Origin: Pseudidiomarina sp.
Lineage (GTDB): Bacteria > Pseudomonadota > Gammaproteobacteria > Enterobacterales > Alteromonadaceae
NCBI GenBank assembly: GCA_023260975.1
Contig: JALQTK010000001.1
Span: 91,852-155,851 of the forward strand
Reading direction: 5' to 3'
DNA: 64,000 nt
In this document: one piece after another, positions 1 to 8,306 of the stretch
Position numbering within the stretch: the first letter of the stretch is position 1
How the letters are laid out: each line of letters starts with the position of its first letter
Position numbers and translations under genes: made by a program
Notes under the pieces: model-generated
Databases searched by the model: none
Told to the model about the DNA's origin: nothing
What the model saw: the letters and a program-made list of their open reading frames with translations, nothing else

Positions 1-361
1 GCGGTTCGGATAGAGCTGGCAAATAGCGCAATGCATAGGGTTCAACACGCACTCGAATAGTCTCCCACCAGCTCGCCATAGTATCGCTGTAGCGACTGAT
101 ATCTGTTTCAGTTAGATCATCATTTATAATGAGCAGCCGTAACTCGGCTAAATGGGCTCGATAAATTGGTAGTTGGGTTTGTGCGTGCCAACGATGAAGT
201 TCACTGATACTGGCACTGACCTCATCATCTAATGTTCCAGATAACGCCACATAATCAGCTAGTTTCCATGTAATAAAAGTATCTGCGAAGCGGTATCCGA
301 TGCGGTTGGAACAGCCCACAATCACCAACAGTGAAAGTACGATAACTGCCAGTCGCTGCAT
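1..361 (-). CDS. Lipoprotein of DUF6279 type, C-terminus cut off by window edge
   Basis: The frame is open from an ATG at 361 to the window edge, giving 120 residues. It starts MQRLAVIVLSLLVIVGC, a short hydrophobic signal ending in a lipobox with the acylated Cys at residue 17, so it should be a lipid-anchored envelope protein. The mature start (NRIGYRFADTFITWKLADYV) resembles DUF6279 lipoproteins, whose function is unknown. It lies 34 bases after the LytTR regulator gene in the same direction and could be co-transcribed with it. The family name is recognised from memory. Confidence 0.65.
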   Translation of the reverse strand, partial: MQRLAVIVLSLLVIVGCSNRIGYRFADTFITWKLADYVALSGTLDDEVSASISELHRWHAQTQLPIYRAHLAELRLLIINDDLTETDISRYSDTMASWWETIRVRVEPYALRYLPALSEP

Positions 362-395
362 CATTACCCCTACCCTTTGGTTCATGTCGATGTGA

Positions 396-1223
396 TCATG
401 TCGATAAGATCAGTTTTTTGATACGGTCTTTATAGCTGCGGCTAACTTTTAATTCTTTACCATTGCGCAAGATCAAATGGTATTCACCATTTTGCCGACT
501 ACATAACTTTTCAACCTGATCCAAGTTAACAATAGCTGAGCGGTGAATGCGTTGAAAGCGCAATGGATTTAACTCATCTTCTAGTTCTTTCATGGTACGA
601 CGTAATATATGCGTCTCATTACAGGCGTGAATACACATATAGTCGCCCGCTGCATCAACCCACTCAATCGAGTTGATTGCTACCCGAGTGATCTCGCCAC
701 TCTCTTTGATTGCAATATGCTCAGGGTATCGCGCCATACTCATATCCTCACCGCTCGCTAAGCGCTTGAGGATATCCTCGCAATCTTCGCCGGTTGCATC
801 AGCCAATAAATTGAGAATACGTAGGTGTTGCGCGTTACGTTCACGTTCAGCCAAATTCTTTTCAATACGCCGTATACTTTGCTCTAACCGCTCATGATCA
901 ACTGGCTTTAACAAGTAATCAATTGCACGCACTTCGAAGGCTTTAATGGCGTAATGATCATAAGCGGTGACAAACACCACCAGCGGCATTTGTTTACCGG
1001 CAGCCTGAACTTCACGAAGTACATCAAAACCATTCATGCCCGGCATTTGAATATCAAGAAAAACTAAATCTGGTGCCAGCGCGATAATTTTATCGACCGC
1101 TTGCCGTGCGTTCTGACATTCATCCAACACCTCAACGTGGCTGAACTCACGCAGTCGAACAATAAGACCACGGCGAGCCAGCGACTCGTCATCAACGATC
1201 AGAGCGCGAATGGTTTGTGTCAT
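396..1223 (-). CDS. LytTR-family response regulator
   Basis: This is a 275-residue two-domain regulator. The receiver domain (about 5-125) has the acidic pair D11-D12, phosphoacceptor D57 in FLDIQMPG, and K106 in LLKP. The C-terminal part (about 170-272) is a LytTR DNA-binding domain, with the RRTMKELE and FQRIHRSAIVNL segments typical of the family. The start codon overlaps the end of the kinase gene by four bases (ATGA), so the two are translationally coupled. It probably receives phosphate from that kinase and controls transcription. The targets are not visible in the sequence. Confidence 0.93.
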   Translation of the reverse strand: MTQTIRALIVDDESLARRGLIVRLREFSHVEVLDECQNARQAVDKIIALAPDLVFLDIQMPGMNGFDVLREVQAAGKQMPLVVFVTAYDHYAIKAFEVRAIDYLLKPVDHERLEQSIRRIEKNLAERERNAQHLRILNLLADATGEDCEDILKRLASGEDMSMARYPEHIAIKESGEITRVAINSIEWVDAAGDYMCIHACNETHILRRTMKELEDELNPLRFQRIHRSAIVNLDQVEKLCSRQNGEYHLILRNGKELKVSRSYKDRIKKLILST

Positions 1224-2302
1224 AAAGTATTAGCCTGCTCATAAGGAATACGGATCTCAATCCGCAGTCCTTGTGGATCATTACTGGCTACTGTAAATGA
1301 GTAGTGCTTACCAAACAAGGCCTGTAAGCGGTCTCGGGTATTAACCAGACCAACACCGCCGCTACCCAACAATTGTTCAATTGGCTTGTTCGTACCAGGG
1401 CCATTATCGCTAATGACGACGACTAATTGGTCGTGCTCACAATACCCTAGAATATCAATTCGGCCACCTTCTTCTAATTTAGCAATGCCGTATTTAATAG
1501 CATTTTCAATCAGTGGTTGCAGAAACAAACTCGGCACCAACGCCCGTAACGCTTGCTCGGAAATATCAATAGTGACTTGCAAGCGTTCATCGAAACGCAC
1601 TTTTTCGATATCTAAATACAAGTTAATGGCATCGATTTCTCGACCCAAGGGTATCTTTTTGATGGGTTCATTATCCAACGAAAAACGTAAAAACAAACTT
1701 AGCTTTGACATCATGCGATTCGCTAGATCATTTTCGCCGACTAAAATAAGCGTTGAGATGGCATTTAAGGTATTGAACAGAAAATGTGGATTGAGTTGAT
1801 AACGCAGCATCTTTAATTGAGCTTGATGCGCCATTGAAGTTGCCATCAAGGCTTTTTGCTTTTCGTCTTGCAGCATCTGGTAATATTTAATGCCAAAATA
1901 CAGACCACTCCAACTTAGCATGATATAAAATTTGGCAATCGAATTTTTAAAATAAAACCAGCTATTCTCAGGTCGAAAACCAAACTTGTAAATTTCCCAA
2001 TAAGTTGCGTTATCAATAACGGCCCAACAGGCGGCTGATAAATAGGATGCTGCCAACACCACAATAATCAATTGCCATGGCTGAACATCCCAAATACGCC
2101 GATACAGATGACGTAACGGTACGGTAATTAAAAAGCCCGCATAAGCGCCCAATATAAGAACCAAGGCATAAATGTCACGCATCTCGTGCATTAATGAACC
2201 GATGTAATGCACCAACGCATAACCCGACCATCCAGCTGCTTGCAGCACCCAGAAGAAACGGTTGCGATCATCGAGTAAATTTTTCCAGCGTTTATTCATC
2301 AC
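1220..2302 (-). CDS. LytS/YehU-type membrane sensor histidine kinase
   Basis: 360 residues. Several hydrophobic segments between about 20 and 140 form a membrane sensor without an obvious periplasmic ligand domain. The His_kinase domain follows, with phosphoacceptor H173 in YQLNPHFLFNTLN. A GHKL ATPase domain has the N box around N267 (PLIENAIKYG), the G1 box DNGPG at 299-303, and a late GVGLVNTRDRL box. It is the first gene of the pair with the LytTR regulator. The 154-base spacer to the divergent M61 peptidase gene should hold its promoter. The stimulus is unknown. Confidence 0.93.
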   Translation of the reverse strand: MMNKRWKNLLDDRNRFFWVLQAAGWSGYALVHYIGSLMHEMRDIYALVLILGAYAGFLITVPLRHLYRRIWDVQPWQLIIVVLAASYLSAACWAVIDNATYWEIYKFGFRPENSWFYFKNSIAKFYIMLSWSGLYFGIKYYQMLQDEKQKALMATSMAHQAQLKMLRYQLNPHFLFNTLNAISTLILVGENDLANRMMSKLSLFLRFSLDNEPIKKIPLGREIDAINLYLDIEKVRFDERLQVTIDISEQALRALVPSLFLQPLIENAIKYGIAKLEEGGRIDILGYCEHDQLVVVISDNGPGTNKPIEQLLGSGGVGLVNTRDRLQALFGKHYSFTVASNDPQGLRIEIRIPYEQANTL

Positions 2303-2456
2303 TTTTGCTACTTTGCCGCCATGAACACTTTATCGCTTCAGTATAACCATTCGAATTACCACTGTATTGCGCTTTATCGCACCTATCCTGCTATATAGCG
2401 TGAGCTTGCCATGCTAGCATACGGTAATTTAATTTTGTCTTAGCACCGAGGTGTTC

Positions 2457-4223
2457 ATGCTGCATTATTCCGTTGCTATTGCCGATCACGGCGCGCATTT
2501 ATTTCAAGTCACCATGACCATTCCAAGCCAATCCACCCGTGGTCATATTTTACGCCTGCCCGCATGGCTTCCGGGCAGCTATATGATTCGAGATTTTGCG
2601 CGGCATATCATTGATTTCACAGTCACTTCCGGACAACAGCCGCTGGCCTATCAGTGCCTCGATAAACAAACGTGGCAGCTAGCCGCCAACACTGCGCCGG
2701 TACTAATTCAATATCGCGTGTATGCCTATGACCTATCAGTTCGCAGTGCCTATTTAGAGCGAGATTTTGCCTTCTTTAACCCAACCAGCTTGTGTCTCAG
2801 TGTCGATGAACATCAGCACCATCGGTGTCAGCTTGAGATTGCCTGCCCGGTCGGCTGGCAATTGGCAACCGGTTTACCGCGTCTAACTGGCGCTAACTAC
2901 GAGGGTGGCAGTTTCCATGCGGATAATTATCAGCACCTGATTGATCATCCAGTGCTCATGGGCAACTTAACCATTTACAATTTTAACGTCGCTGGCATTC
3001 CCCACGCCTTAGTGCTGGCTGGACGACATGATGCCGATTGTCCGCGCATCTGCGCTGACCTGGAGCGTATTTGCGCCGAACAAATAGCCATGTTTGGCAA
3101 TCAACCACCGTTCAACCAGTATTTATTCTTAACCATGGTGGTTGGCCGCGGTTTCGGCGGCCTCGAGCATGCTAATTCAACTGCACTTATTTGCAGTCGA
3201 AAAGACCTAATCCATCGCAATAAGGCGACTATCGATAATGACTATCGGGTGTTTTTAAGTTTATGCAGCCATGAATATTTTCATAGTTGGAACGTTAAAA
3301 CGCTTAAACCCAAACTATTTTTGCCTTATCAACTTGAAGCTGAGCAATACACCCCGCAATTATGGTTCTATGAGGGCTTTACCTCGTACTATGACGACTA
3401 CATGTTGCATCGTGCCGGGCTGCTAAGTGCAACTGCCTACTTGGCTATTGTCGGCGAAACCATCGCTAAAGTGCATCGTGGTCGCGGCCATTTGCGTCAA
3501 TCACTGGCTGAATCAAGTTTTTACGCCTGGACCAAATACTACAAGCAAGACGAAAACTCACCCAATGTTATTGTCAGTTACTATGCCAAAGGTGGTTTGC
3601 TGGCCCTATGTATTGATCTCAAGTTACGTTTAGTATCACAGCATCAGTTGAACTTGGCCGATGTCATGGCGGCATACTGGCAGCAATTGGGACAACCATT
3701 GCTGGGTACCGACGATGATAGTTTCGTAAACTTTATCCGCCAACAGTACGAGTATCATGATATTGCTGATTTCATTACCACCGCCACCAGCACCACCGAG
3801 CAACTACCATTGACCGACTTATTGGCGCAGTTCGGTATCAGTACCAACCAGTGCGCAAGTACGGATGACAACAACTTCACTGGTAAAGTGGTTGCTTCGA
3901 GCTTGCCAGTATCGCTGGGGGCTAAATACCGCGCCACCGCCATGGGGCTTGAATTAACTCACGTTTATGAGGGAGAAGCAGCGGCACAGGCGCATTTAAG
4001 TGCCGGTGATCGAATCATTGCTATCGATTTTTTGCAAGCCAGCGATGCCACTGTGCGTGAGTTATTTGAGCGCTTCAAACCCGGACAGGCGGTCACCATT
4101 CATGCCTTCCATCGTGATGAATTACGCCAGCATACACTGTATTGGCAAGAGCCAGCAAAGCAGAGCGTGCAATTAACTGTTGTCGAACCAGAAAAACTTG
4201 CTGGCTGGCTTACGCTAAGCTAA
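2457..4223 (+). CDS. M61 glycyl-aminopeptidase-type metallopeptidase with PDZ domain
   Basis: About 588 residues. It has an N-terminal beta domain, a zinc peptidase domain with GGLEH (236-240) and the zinc motif HEYFHSWN (from residue 274), third ligand E308 in WFYEGF, and a PDZ domain near 480-570. These are the marks of family M61, whose best known member is the Sphingomonas glycyl aminopeptidase. Residue numbers count from the GTG at 2451. The ATG at 2457 is preferred because GAGG (2448-2451) sits five bases before it. No signal peptide is seen, so it is probably cytoplasmic. The 3' end overlaps the convergent pterin-synthase gene by 14 bases. Confidence 0.9.
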   Translation: MLHYSVAIADHGAHLFQVTMTIPSQSTRGHILRLPAWLPGSYMIRDFARHIIDFTVTSGQQPLAYQCLDKQTWQLAANTAPVLIQYRVYAYDLSVRSAYLERDFAFFNPTSLCLSVDEHQHHRCQLEIACPVGWQLATGLPRLTGANYEGGSFHADNYQHLIDHPVLMGNLTIYNFNVAGIPHALVLAGRHDADCPRICADLERICAEQIAMFGNQPPFNQYLFLTMVVGRGFGGLEHANSTALICSRKDLIHRNKATIDNDYRVFLSLCSHEYFHSWNVKTLKPKLFLPYQLEAEQYTPQLWFYEGFTSYYDDYMLHRAGLLSATAYLAIVGETIAKVHRGRGHLRQSLAESSFYAWTKYYKQDENSPNVIVSYYAKGGLLALCIDLKLRLVSQHQLNLADVMAAYWQQLGQPLLGTDDDSFVNFIRQQYEYHDIADFITTATSTTEQLPLTDLLAQFGISTNQCASTDDNNFTGKVVASSLPVSLGAKYRATAMGLELTHVYEGEAAAQAHLSAGDRIIAIDFLQASDATVRELFERFKPGQAVTIHAFHRDELRQHTLYWQEPAKQSVQLTVVEPEKLAGWLTLS

Positions 4224-5091
4224 TGGCGCCCTTACCAACCCCTTCAAAACCAGTCACCTGGATGTGCGCATGGGGGTGCTGTTGTTTAATTTGCTGAGCC
4301 AAATAAGTCGCAATACATTCCACCGTTGAATCAGTGGGGATTAAGTAGTTCTCAGCGCGTGGTATCGCTAGTTCGAACAAGCCTTGATCGGCTCGGTAAC
4401 TATAACCGACATGACTCTGTTCAGTAATCGCCTGCGCCTGGGCAGAGCGCTTTAATTGCGCTATCGGCACAACATCATCTGCTGAACCCAGATAAATATC
4501 GCGCCACGTAGACGCCCATTGCTGCTCTATCGCGGTATCACGCACACCGTCGCGCGTTACGTATAAACGCGAGCGATGACCATGGGCAATGCGCTGACAA
4601 TTACCATCATGTTTCTTTAGCCCATGGGTATAGTGATAATAGGCTCCGGGAATTTCCTCAGTACGCAACTGTAATTGAATCGCATCAACATTTTCCGGTA
4701 ACTCCCGTTTAATAACGGCACGCAAATAATCAATAATGGATGCCATAGTAACCGCCTCGGCATCGATAAAGGCAAATGCGTCAGCCGGGCAATACAGATG
4801 AATTGAACCACCGTGCGGGCGCATAAAATCAACCCACAGAGTGCCCTGTTGTTCGTTGTGGTTTACCCGCGTGTAGCTATGTTCTGTGGGTACTGCAAGC
4901 TTATGGTCGACCGCAGCATCGATAATCCGCTTTATCTGTTTTTTAACGCGGCCAAAATCTAATACCATCGACTGCTCGTTCAGTCGACCATCAAGAATAA
5001 TATCGACGATCCAGCTTTCACCTACCATGCCGCGCTCCGGACATAAATAGGAAAAATCAATAACGGTTAGATCGTTCACAAATAACTGCAT
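4210..5091 (-). CDS. Two-domain 6-carboxytetrahydropterin/6-pyruvoyl-tetrahydropterin synthase family protein
   Basis: At 293 residues it is about twice the length of QueD. It contains two tandem PTPS-like domains, roughly 1-140 and 141-293. The second domain carries the zinc and catalytic signature: H156 in YHYTHGL, C165 in GNCQRI, H170 and H172 in HGH, and a late E283 in GFEG. The first domain has VGES (23-26) where HGH should be and no equivalent Cys, but keeps a VDHK motif (D62-H63) like the catalytic Asp-His pair. I do not see that pair in the second domain. QueD makes the queuosine precursor 6-carboxytetrahydropterin. This two-domain form may do the same or act on a related pterin. It overlaps the M61 gene at its 3' end. 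Confidence 0.8.
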   Translation of the reverse strand: MQLFVNDLTVIDFSYLCPERGMVGESWIVDIILDGRLNEQSMVLDFGRVKKQIKRIIDAAVDHKLAVPTEHSYTRVNHNEQQGTLWVDFMRPHGGSIHLYCPADAFAFIDAEAVTMASIIDYLRAVIKRELPENVDAIQLQLRTEEIPGAYYHYTHGLKKHDGNCQRIAHGHRSRLYVTRDGVRDTAIEQQWASTWRDIYLGSADDVVPIAQLKRSAQAQAITEQSHVGYSYRADQGLFELAIPRAENYLIPTDSTVECIATYLAQQIKQQHPHAHIQVTGFEGVGKGAISLA

Positions 5092-5158
5092 AAGATACTC
5101 AATAGTTAATCAATTAATGAAACAATACCAATGCGCTGCAGTATATCATTGCTTGCGC

Positions 5159-5803
5159 TTAAGCTATAACGCCAATCAAGCCAAACCATTCATATAATAA
5201 CCAACCACTAAGCAACAACAGAGCCATACCCATCAGCCGGTCGAGCCAGTGACTAATAGCCCATAACTTAGAATAGAACGGCTTCCAGGTGATCAACGTC
5301 GCCAGTAAACTGAACCACAGCGCGGTCGCAACCGCCATATATAGGCCGTAGCCTAACTTAATACTATTAGGTGTTGCTGGATCAATCACCGTCGAAAATA
5401 AAGTTAAGAAAAACAGCGTTGCTTTGACGTTTAAGCCATTGGTCAAAAATCCTACCCGAAACGCCTGCCAGTTACTGAGTTTAGCGGCTCGTGCGGGGTC
5501 CACGACCATGCTGCCACGCGGCTGACTTTGCAGTGCTTGCCATCCAAGCCAAGCCAAATAAACTGCGCCAACAACTAAAAAACTGGCATAAACCCATTGG
5601 TAGCGATGAATAACCAGCGCGATACCCAATAGTGAATAGGCCACATGCAATAAAATCCCGGTACCGATGCCGACACTTACCCAGCGGCCAATAGCGCCGC
5701 CATAAGCGAGGCTATATCGGGTAGTGACAGCAAAATCAGGGCCAGGGCTAGCCACCGCCAATAAATGCAATACCGCTATCGCTAAAAATTCGTTTAAATA
5801 CAT
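5159..5803 (-). CDS. LysE/RhtB-family amino-acid exporter
   Basis: 214 residues, almost entirely hydrophobic, with about six membrane segments. The N-terminal block SPGPDFAVTTRYSLAYG is the family hallmark (PGP motif followed by the conserved region of RhtB/LysE translocators). Members export amino acids or related small metabolites across the inner membrane. It is divergent from the LysR gene at 5877, and the shared spacer has a perfect dyad of LysR-box form, so export is probably induced through that regulator. The substrate cannot be read from the sequence. Confidence 0.92.
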   Translation of the reverse strand: MYLNEFLAIAVLHLLAVASPGPDFAVTTRYSLAYGGAIGRWVSVGIGTGILLHVAYSLLGIALVIHRYQWVYASFLVVGAVYLAWLGWQALQSQPRGSMVVDPARAAKLSNWQAFRVGFLTNGLNVKATLFFLTLFSTVIDPATPNSIKLGYGLYMAVATALWFSLLATLITWKPFYSKLWAISHWLDRLMGMALLLLSGWLLYEWFGLIGVIA

Positions 5804-5833
5804 TGCATCAGAACCCTAGTTGATTTACTTTTA

Positions 5834-5858
5834 GTTAATTCAGATTTACTTAATTAAC
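5834..5858. promoter_or_regulatory. Candidate LysR-type operator (GTTAATT-N11-AATTAAC)
   Basis: A perfect 7-bp inverted repeat with an 11-base spacer lies in the 73-base region between the divergent lysE-like and lysR genes. Spacing and position match the T-N11-A pattern of LysR-family binding sites. Binding by the adjacent regulator is inferred. Confidence 0.5.
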
Positions 5859-5876
5859 AGAATTTCGAGGCTTGCT

Positions 5877-6773
5877 ATGACCGTCAAACAACCGTCTCTC
5901 AACGCATTACGCGTATTTGCAGTTGCAGCTCATGCGCAATCGTTTAAACATGCCGCACAACAGCTGGGGGTCTCGCAATCAGCGATTACCCGCCAAGTTC
6001 AAACACTCGAACAGCAGCTTGGTACGCGCTTATTTCACCGCGATAATCGTGTACACGCTTTAACGCCAGCAGGACAAGCATTAGCTCCCGAATTACTGCG
6101 ACTGTTCCGAGCGCTAGAACATACCATTGATAGAGTCCGCGATATTGGTGATAGCGAATTAACGACCCTACGTTTAGCCTTGCCAGACAGCTTATTGCGC
6201 TGGTGGTTAGCTAGTCATATAAAAGATTTTACCGCTTTGTACCCGCACATACGCCTGCAGTTTAACACTGTTGCCATGTATCCGAATAGTAACGAAAAGG
6301 CCGATATCTGTAGCCATTTGCACCATGAGGTGATTGATTTAGCGGTCCATTATGGCCTGTTGAAAGATAAAAATATTCGCCAACAACGACTTTATACGCC
6401 AACAATTACTGCGGTTGCTCGGCAGCTTCCAAGCACTGATCAGGGCATACACTGGCTGGTGGACAGCCAACATTTAATCTGGCAGCAATTCAGCAAGCGC
6501 TTTCCGGCACTGACACAGCAAGGTGATATCCAGCAAGCACCTGAACAGACGCTGCTCGATTTGCTCGCGACCAGTTCTGCCCTATCGCTTACCGACACGC
6601 TGTTTCTTAATCATCCGCAATTGCGTGGGTTGCAACAGGCCAAGCAATGGTCAATTGAGCTGCCAGAGGCAATTTATCTCAGCTGTAAAGAACGTAGCCG
6701 CCAGCCGGTGGCCTTGGTAGCCTTCAGCAAATGGCTAGAAAGCCGCATAACTAGTCAACGTAATAGCCAATGA
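5877..6773 (+). CDS. LysR-family transcriptional regulator
   Basis: 298 residues, a normal LysR length. The N-terminal winged helix-turn-helix (about 8-65) contains LNALRVFAVAAHAQSF and AAQQLGVSQSAITRQVQTLE, matching the family consensus closely. The effector domain (about 95-290) is a type-2 periplasmic-binding fold. Its gene is divergent from the LysE-type exporter, the common layout for a regulator that controls its neighbour and itself. The ligand is probably the exporter's substrate or a precursor; this is inferred from context only. Confidence 0.93.
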   Translation: MTVKQPSLNALRVFAVAAHAQSFKHAAQQLGVSQSAITRQVQTLEQQLGTRLFHRDNRVHALTPAGQALAPELLRLFRALEHTIDRVRDIGDSELTTLRLALPDSLLRWWLASHIKDFTALYPHIRLQFNTVAMYPNSNEKADICSHLHHEVIDLAVHYGLLKDKNIRQQRLYTPTITAVARQLPSTDQGIHWLVDSQHLIWQQFSKRFPALTQQGDIQQAPEQTLLDLLATSSALSLTDTLFLNHPQLRGLQQAKQWSIELPEAIYLSCKERSRQPVALVAFSKWLESRITSQRNSQ

Positions 6774-6827
6774 GGACTAGAAAAACCTCAGAAAATCAGC
6801 GCATAATGCCAGCATAGTGAATTTCTA

Positions 6828-8306
6828 GTGAGCACCGGCAGTGTCATGACAGACTATCAGGTAATTATCGTCGGCAGTGGCTTTGGTGGACAAGCCGCCG
6901 CCATCGAACTGATCAAGCAGCAGCAAAACGATTTTTTGATACTGGAGCGCCGCGACTTTATGGGCGGCACCTGGGTGCAGAACAGTTATCCTGGCGCTGC
7001 CGTTGATGTGCAGTCGCCACTTTATTCGTTGTCAGCAGTGCCATACGACTGGTCACAAATGTATGCTCACCGTGATGAACTGCAAGCCTACACCGATTAT
7101 ATTATCGAGCACTTCAGATTACGGCAAAAAACTCGCTTAAATAGCACCGTTACAGCGATGCGCTGGAATGCTGAGCATTGTCATTGGCAGCTTGAAATTA
7201 ATGGCTGTGAGCAGCTAACCGCGCGCTTTGTCATTAATGCCTCCGGCCCCTTAAGTACGCCGGTGATCCCAGAATTCCCCGGTCGTGATAGTTTTCAAGG
7301 TGCTAGTTTTCACACCAATAATTGGGATCACAACGTTTCACTCGAAGGTAAACGCGTCGCCATTATTGGTAGCGGTGCCAGTGCAGCTCAGGTTATTCCA
7401 GCGATTGTTGATAGCGTGACTGAACTACATATATTCCAGCGCTCGCCGCACTGGGTGGTAAAACGCCGTGACTATGTATTTAAGCCCTGGCAGCGGCGAA
7501 TTTTGCGAACAAAATGGGGCTATCGCCTGCTCCGCAACAGCATTTATTTAGCTCTCGAGCTGCGCGTACTGGGCTTTAAATATTCCAAACTACTCTTGCA
7601 ACTATTGGCTGGCAACGAAGCGCGGCGGCTGATTAAGCAACAAATTAGCGACCCGGTACTGCGCCAAAAGGTTACCCCCGACTTTACCATCGGTTGTAAA
7701 CGCGTGATTATCTCGAATACTCTCTATCCAGCCTACTGTCGTGAACATGTTCAGGTACATGATTGCCATGATGGCATCGCGGCTATAACTCCGAGCGGCA
7801 TTGTGACCCAATCGGGGCAACAGGTTGAACTGGATATTATTGTCTATTCGACTGGTTTTGATGCCACTGATGGCATGATTTCCTATCCGGTGATCGGAGA
7901 GCACGGCCGACTGTTAGCCGATTTTTGGCAGGATTATCCACGCGCCTATCTCGGCACCACGGTACCGTATTTCCCCAATCTGTTCATTGTTACTGGGCCT
8001 AATACGGGTATTGGTCATACCTCAGCATTAGTAGTGATTGAAGCGCAATTACAATACATTATGCGTGCCATGGCGGCGGTATCGAGCGCCGCTAAACGCG
8101 CAATTGTGGTGAAACCCGAAGCAGAGCAACGCTATACTGACCATATTCATGCTGAAATGCGTAAAACGGTTTGGCATTGGGGTGGCTGTAACAGCTGGTA
8201 CAAAAGTAAAAGCGGTAAAGTAATTGCTATATTTCCCGGTTTTAGCCTCACATTTAAACGCTGGACACGAAATTTCAAGGCCGCTAACCATTATTTTATA
8301 GATTAA
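6828..8306 (+). CDS. Flavin-dependent Baeyer-Villiger-type monooxygenase
   Basis: 492 residues from the GTG at 6828; an ATG at 6846 is an equally good start. The FAD-binding motif GSGFGG is at 16-21. The Baeyer-Villiger fingerprint FxGxxxHxxxWD is exact at 156-167 (FQGASFHTNNWD). The NADPH motif GSGASAAQ follows. Enzymes of this class use FAD, NADPH and O2 to turn ketones into esters or lactones. The substrate is unknown. No signal peptide is present. The stop codon shares a TTAA tetranucleotide with the stop of the convergent methyltransferase gene. Confidence 0.9.
   Translation: MSTGSVMTDYQVIIVGSGFGGQAAAIELIKQQQNDFLILERRDFMGGTWVQNSYPGAAVDVQSPLYSLSAVPYDWSQMYAHRDELQAYTDYIIEHFRLRQKTRLNSTVTAMRWNAEHCHWQLEINGCEQLTARFVINASGPLSTPVIPEFPGRDSFQGASFHTNNWDHNVSLEGKRVAIIGSGASAAQVIPAIVDSVTELHIFQRSPHWVVKRRDYVFKPWQRRILRTKWGYRLLRNSIYLALELRVLGFKYSKLLLQLLAGNEARRLIKQQISDPVLRQKVTPDFTIGCKRVIISNTLYPAYCREHVQVHDCHDGIAAITPSGIVTQSGQQVELDIIVYSTGFDATDGMISYPVIGEHGRLLADFWQDYPRAYLGTTVPYFPNLFIVTGPNTGIGHTSALVVIEAQLQYIMRAMAAVSSAAKRAIVVKPEAEQRYTDHIHAEMRKTVWHWGGCNSWYKSKSGKVIAIFPGFSLTFKRWTRNFKAANHYFID

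Noticed and set aside
1386-1799. 137-codon plus-strand frame antisense to the histidine kinase
   Set aside because: The kinase ATPase domain is fully conserved in the other strand; this is a shadow frame.
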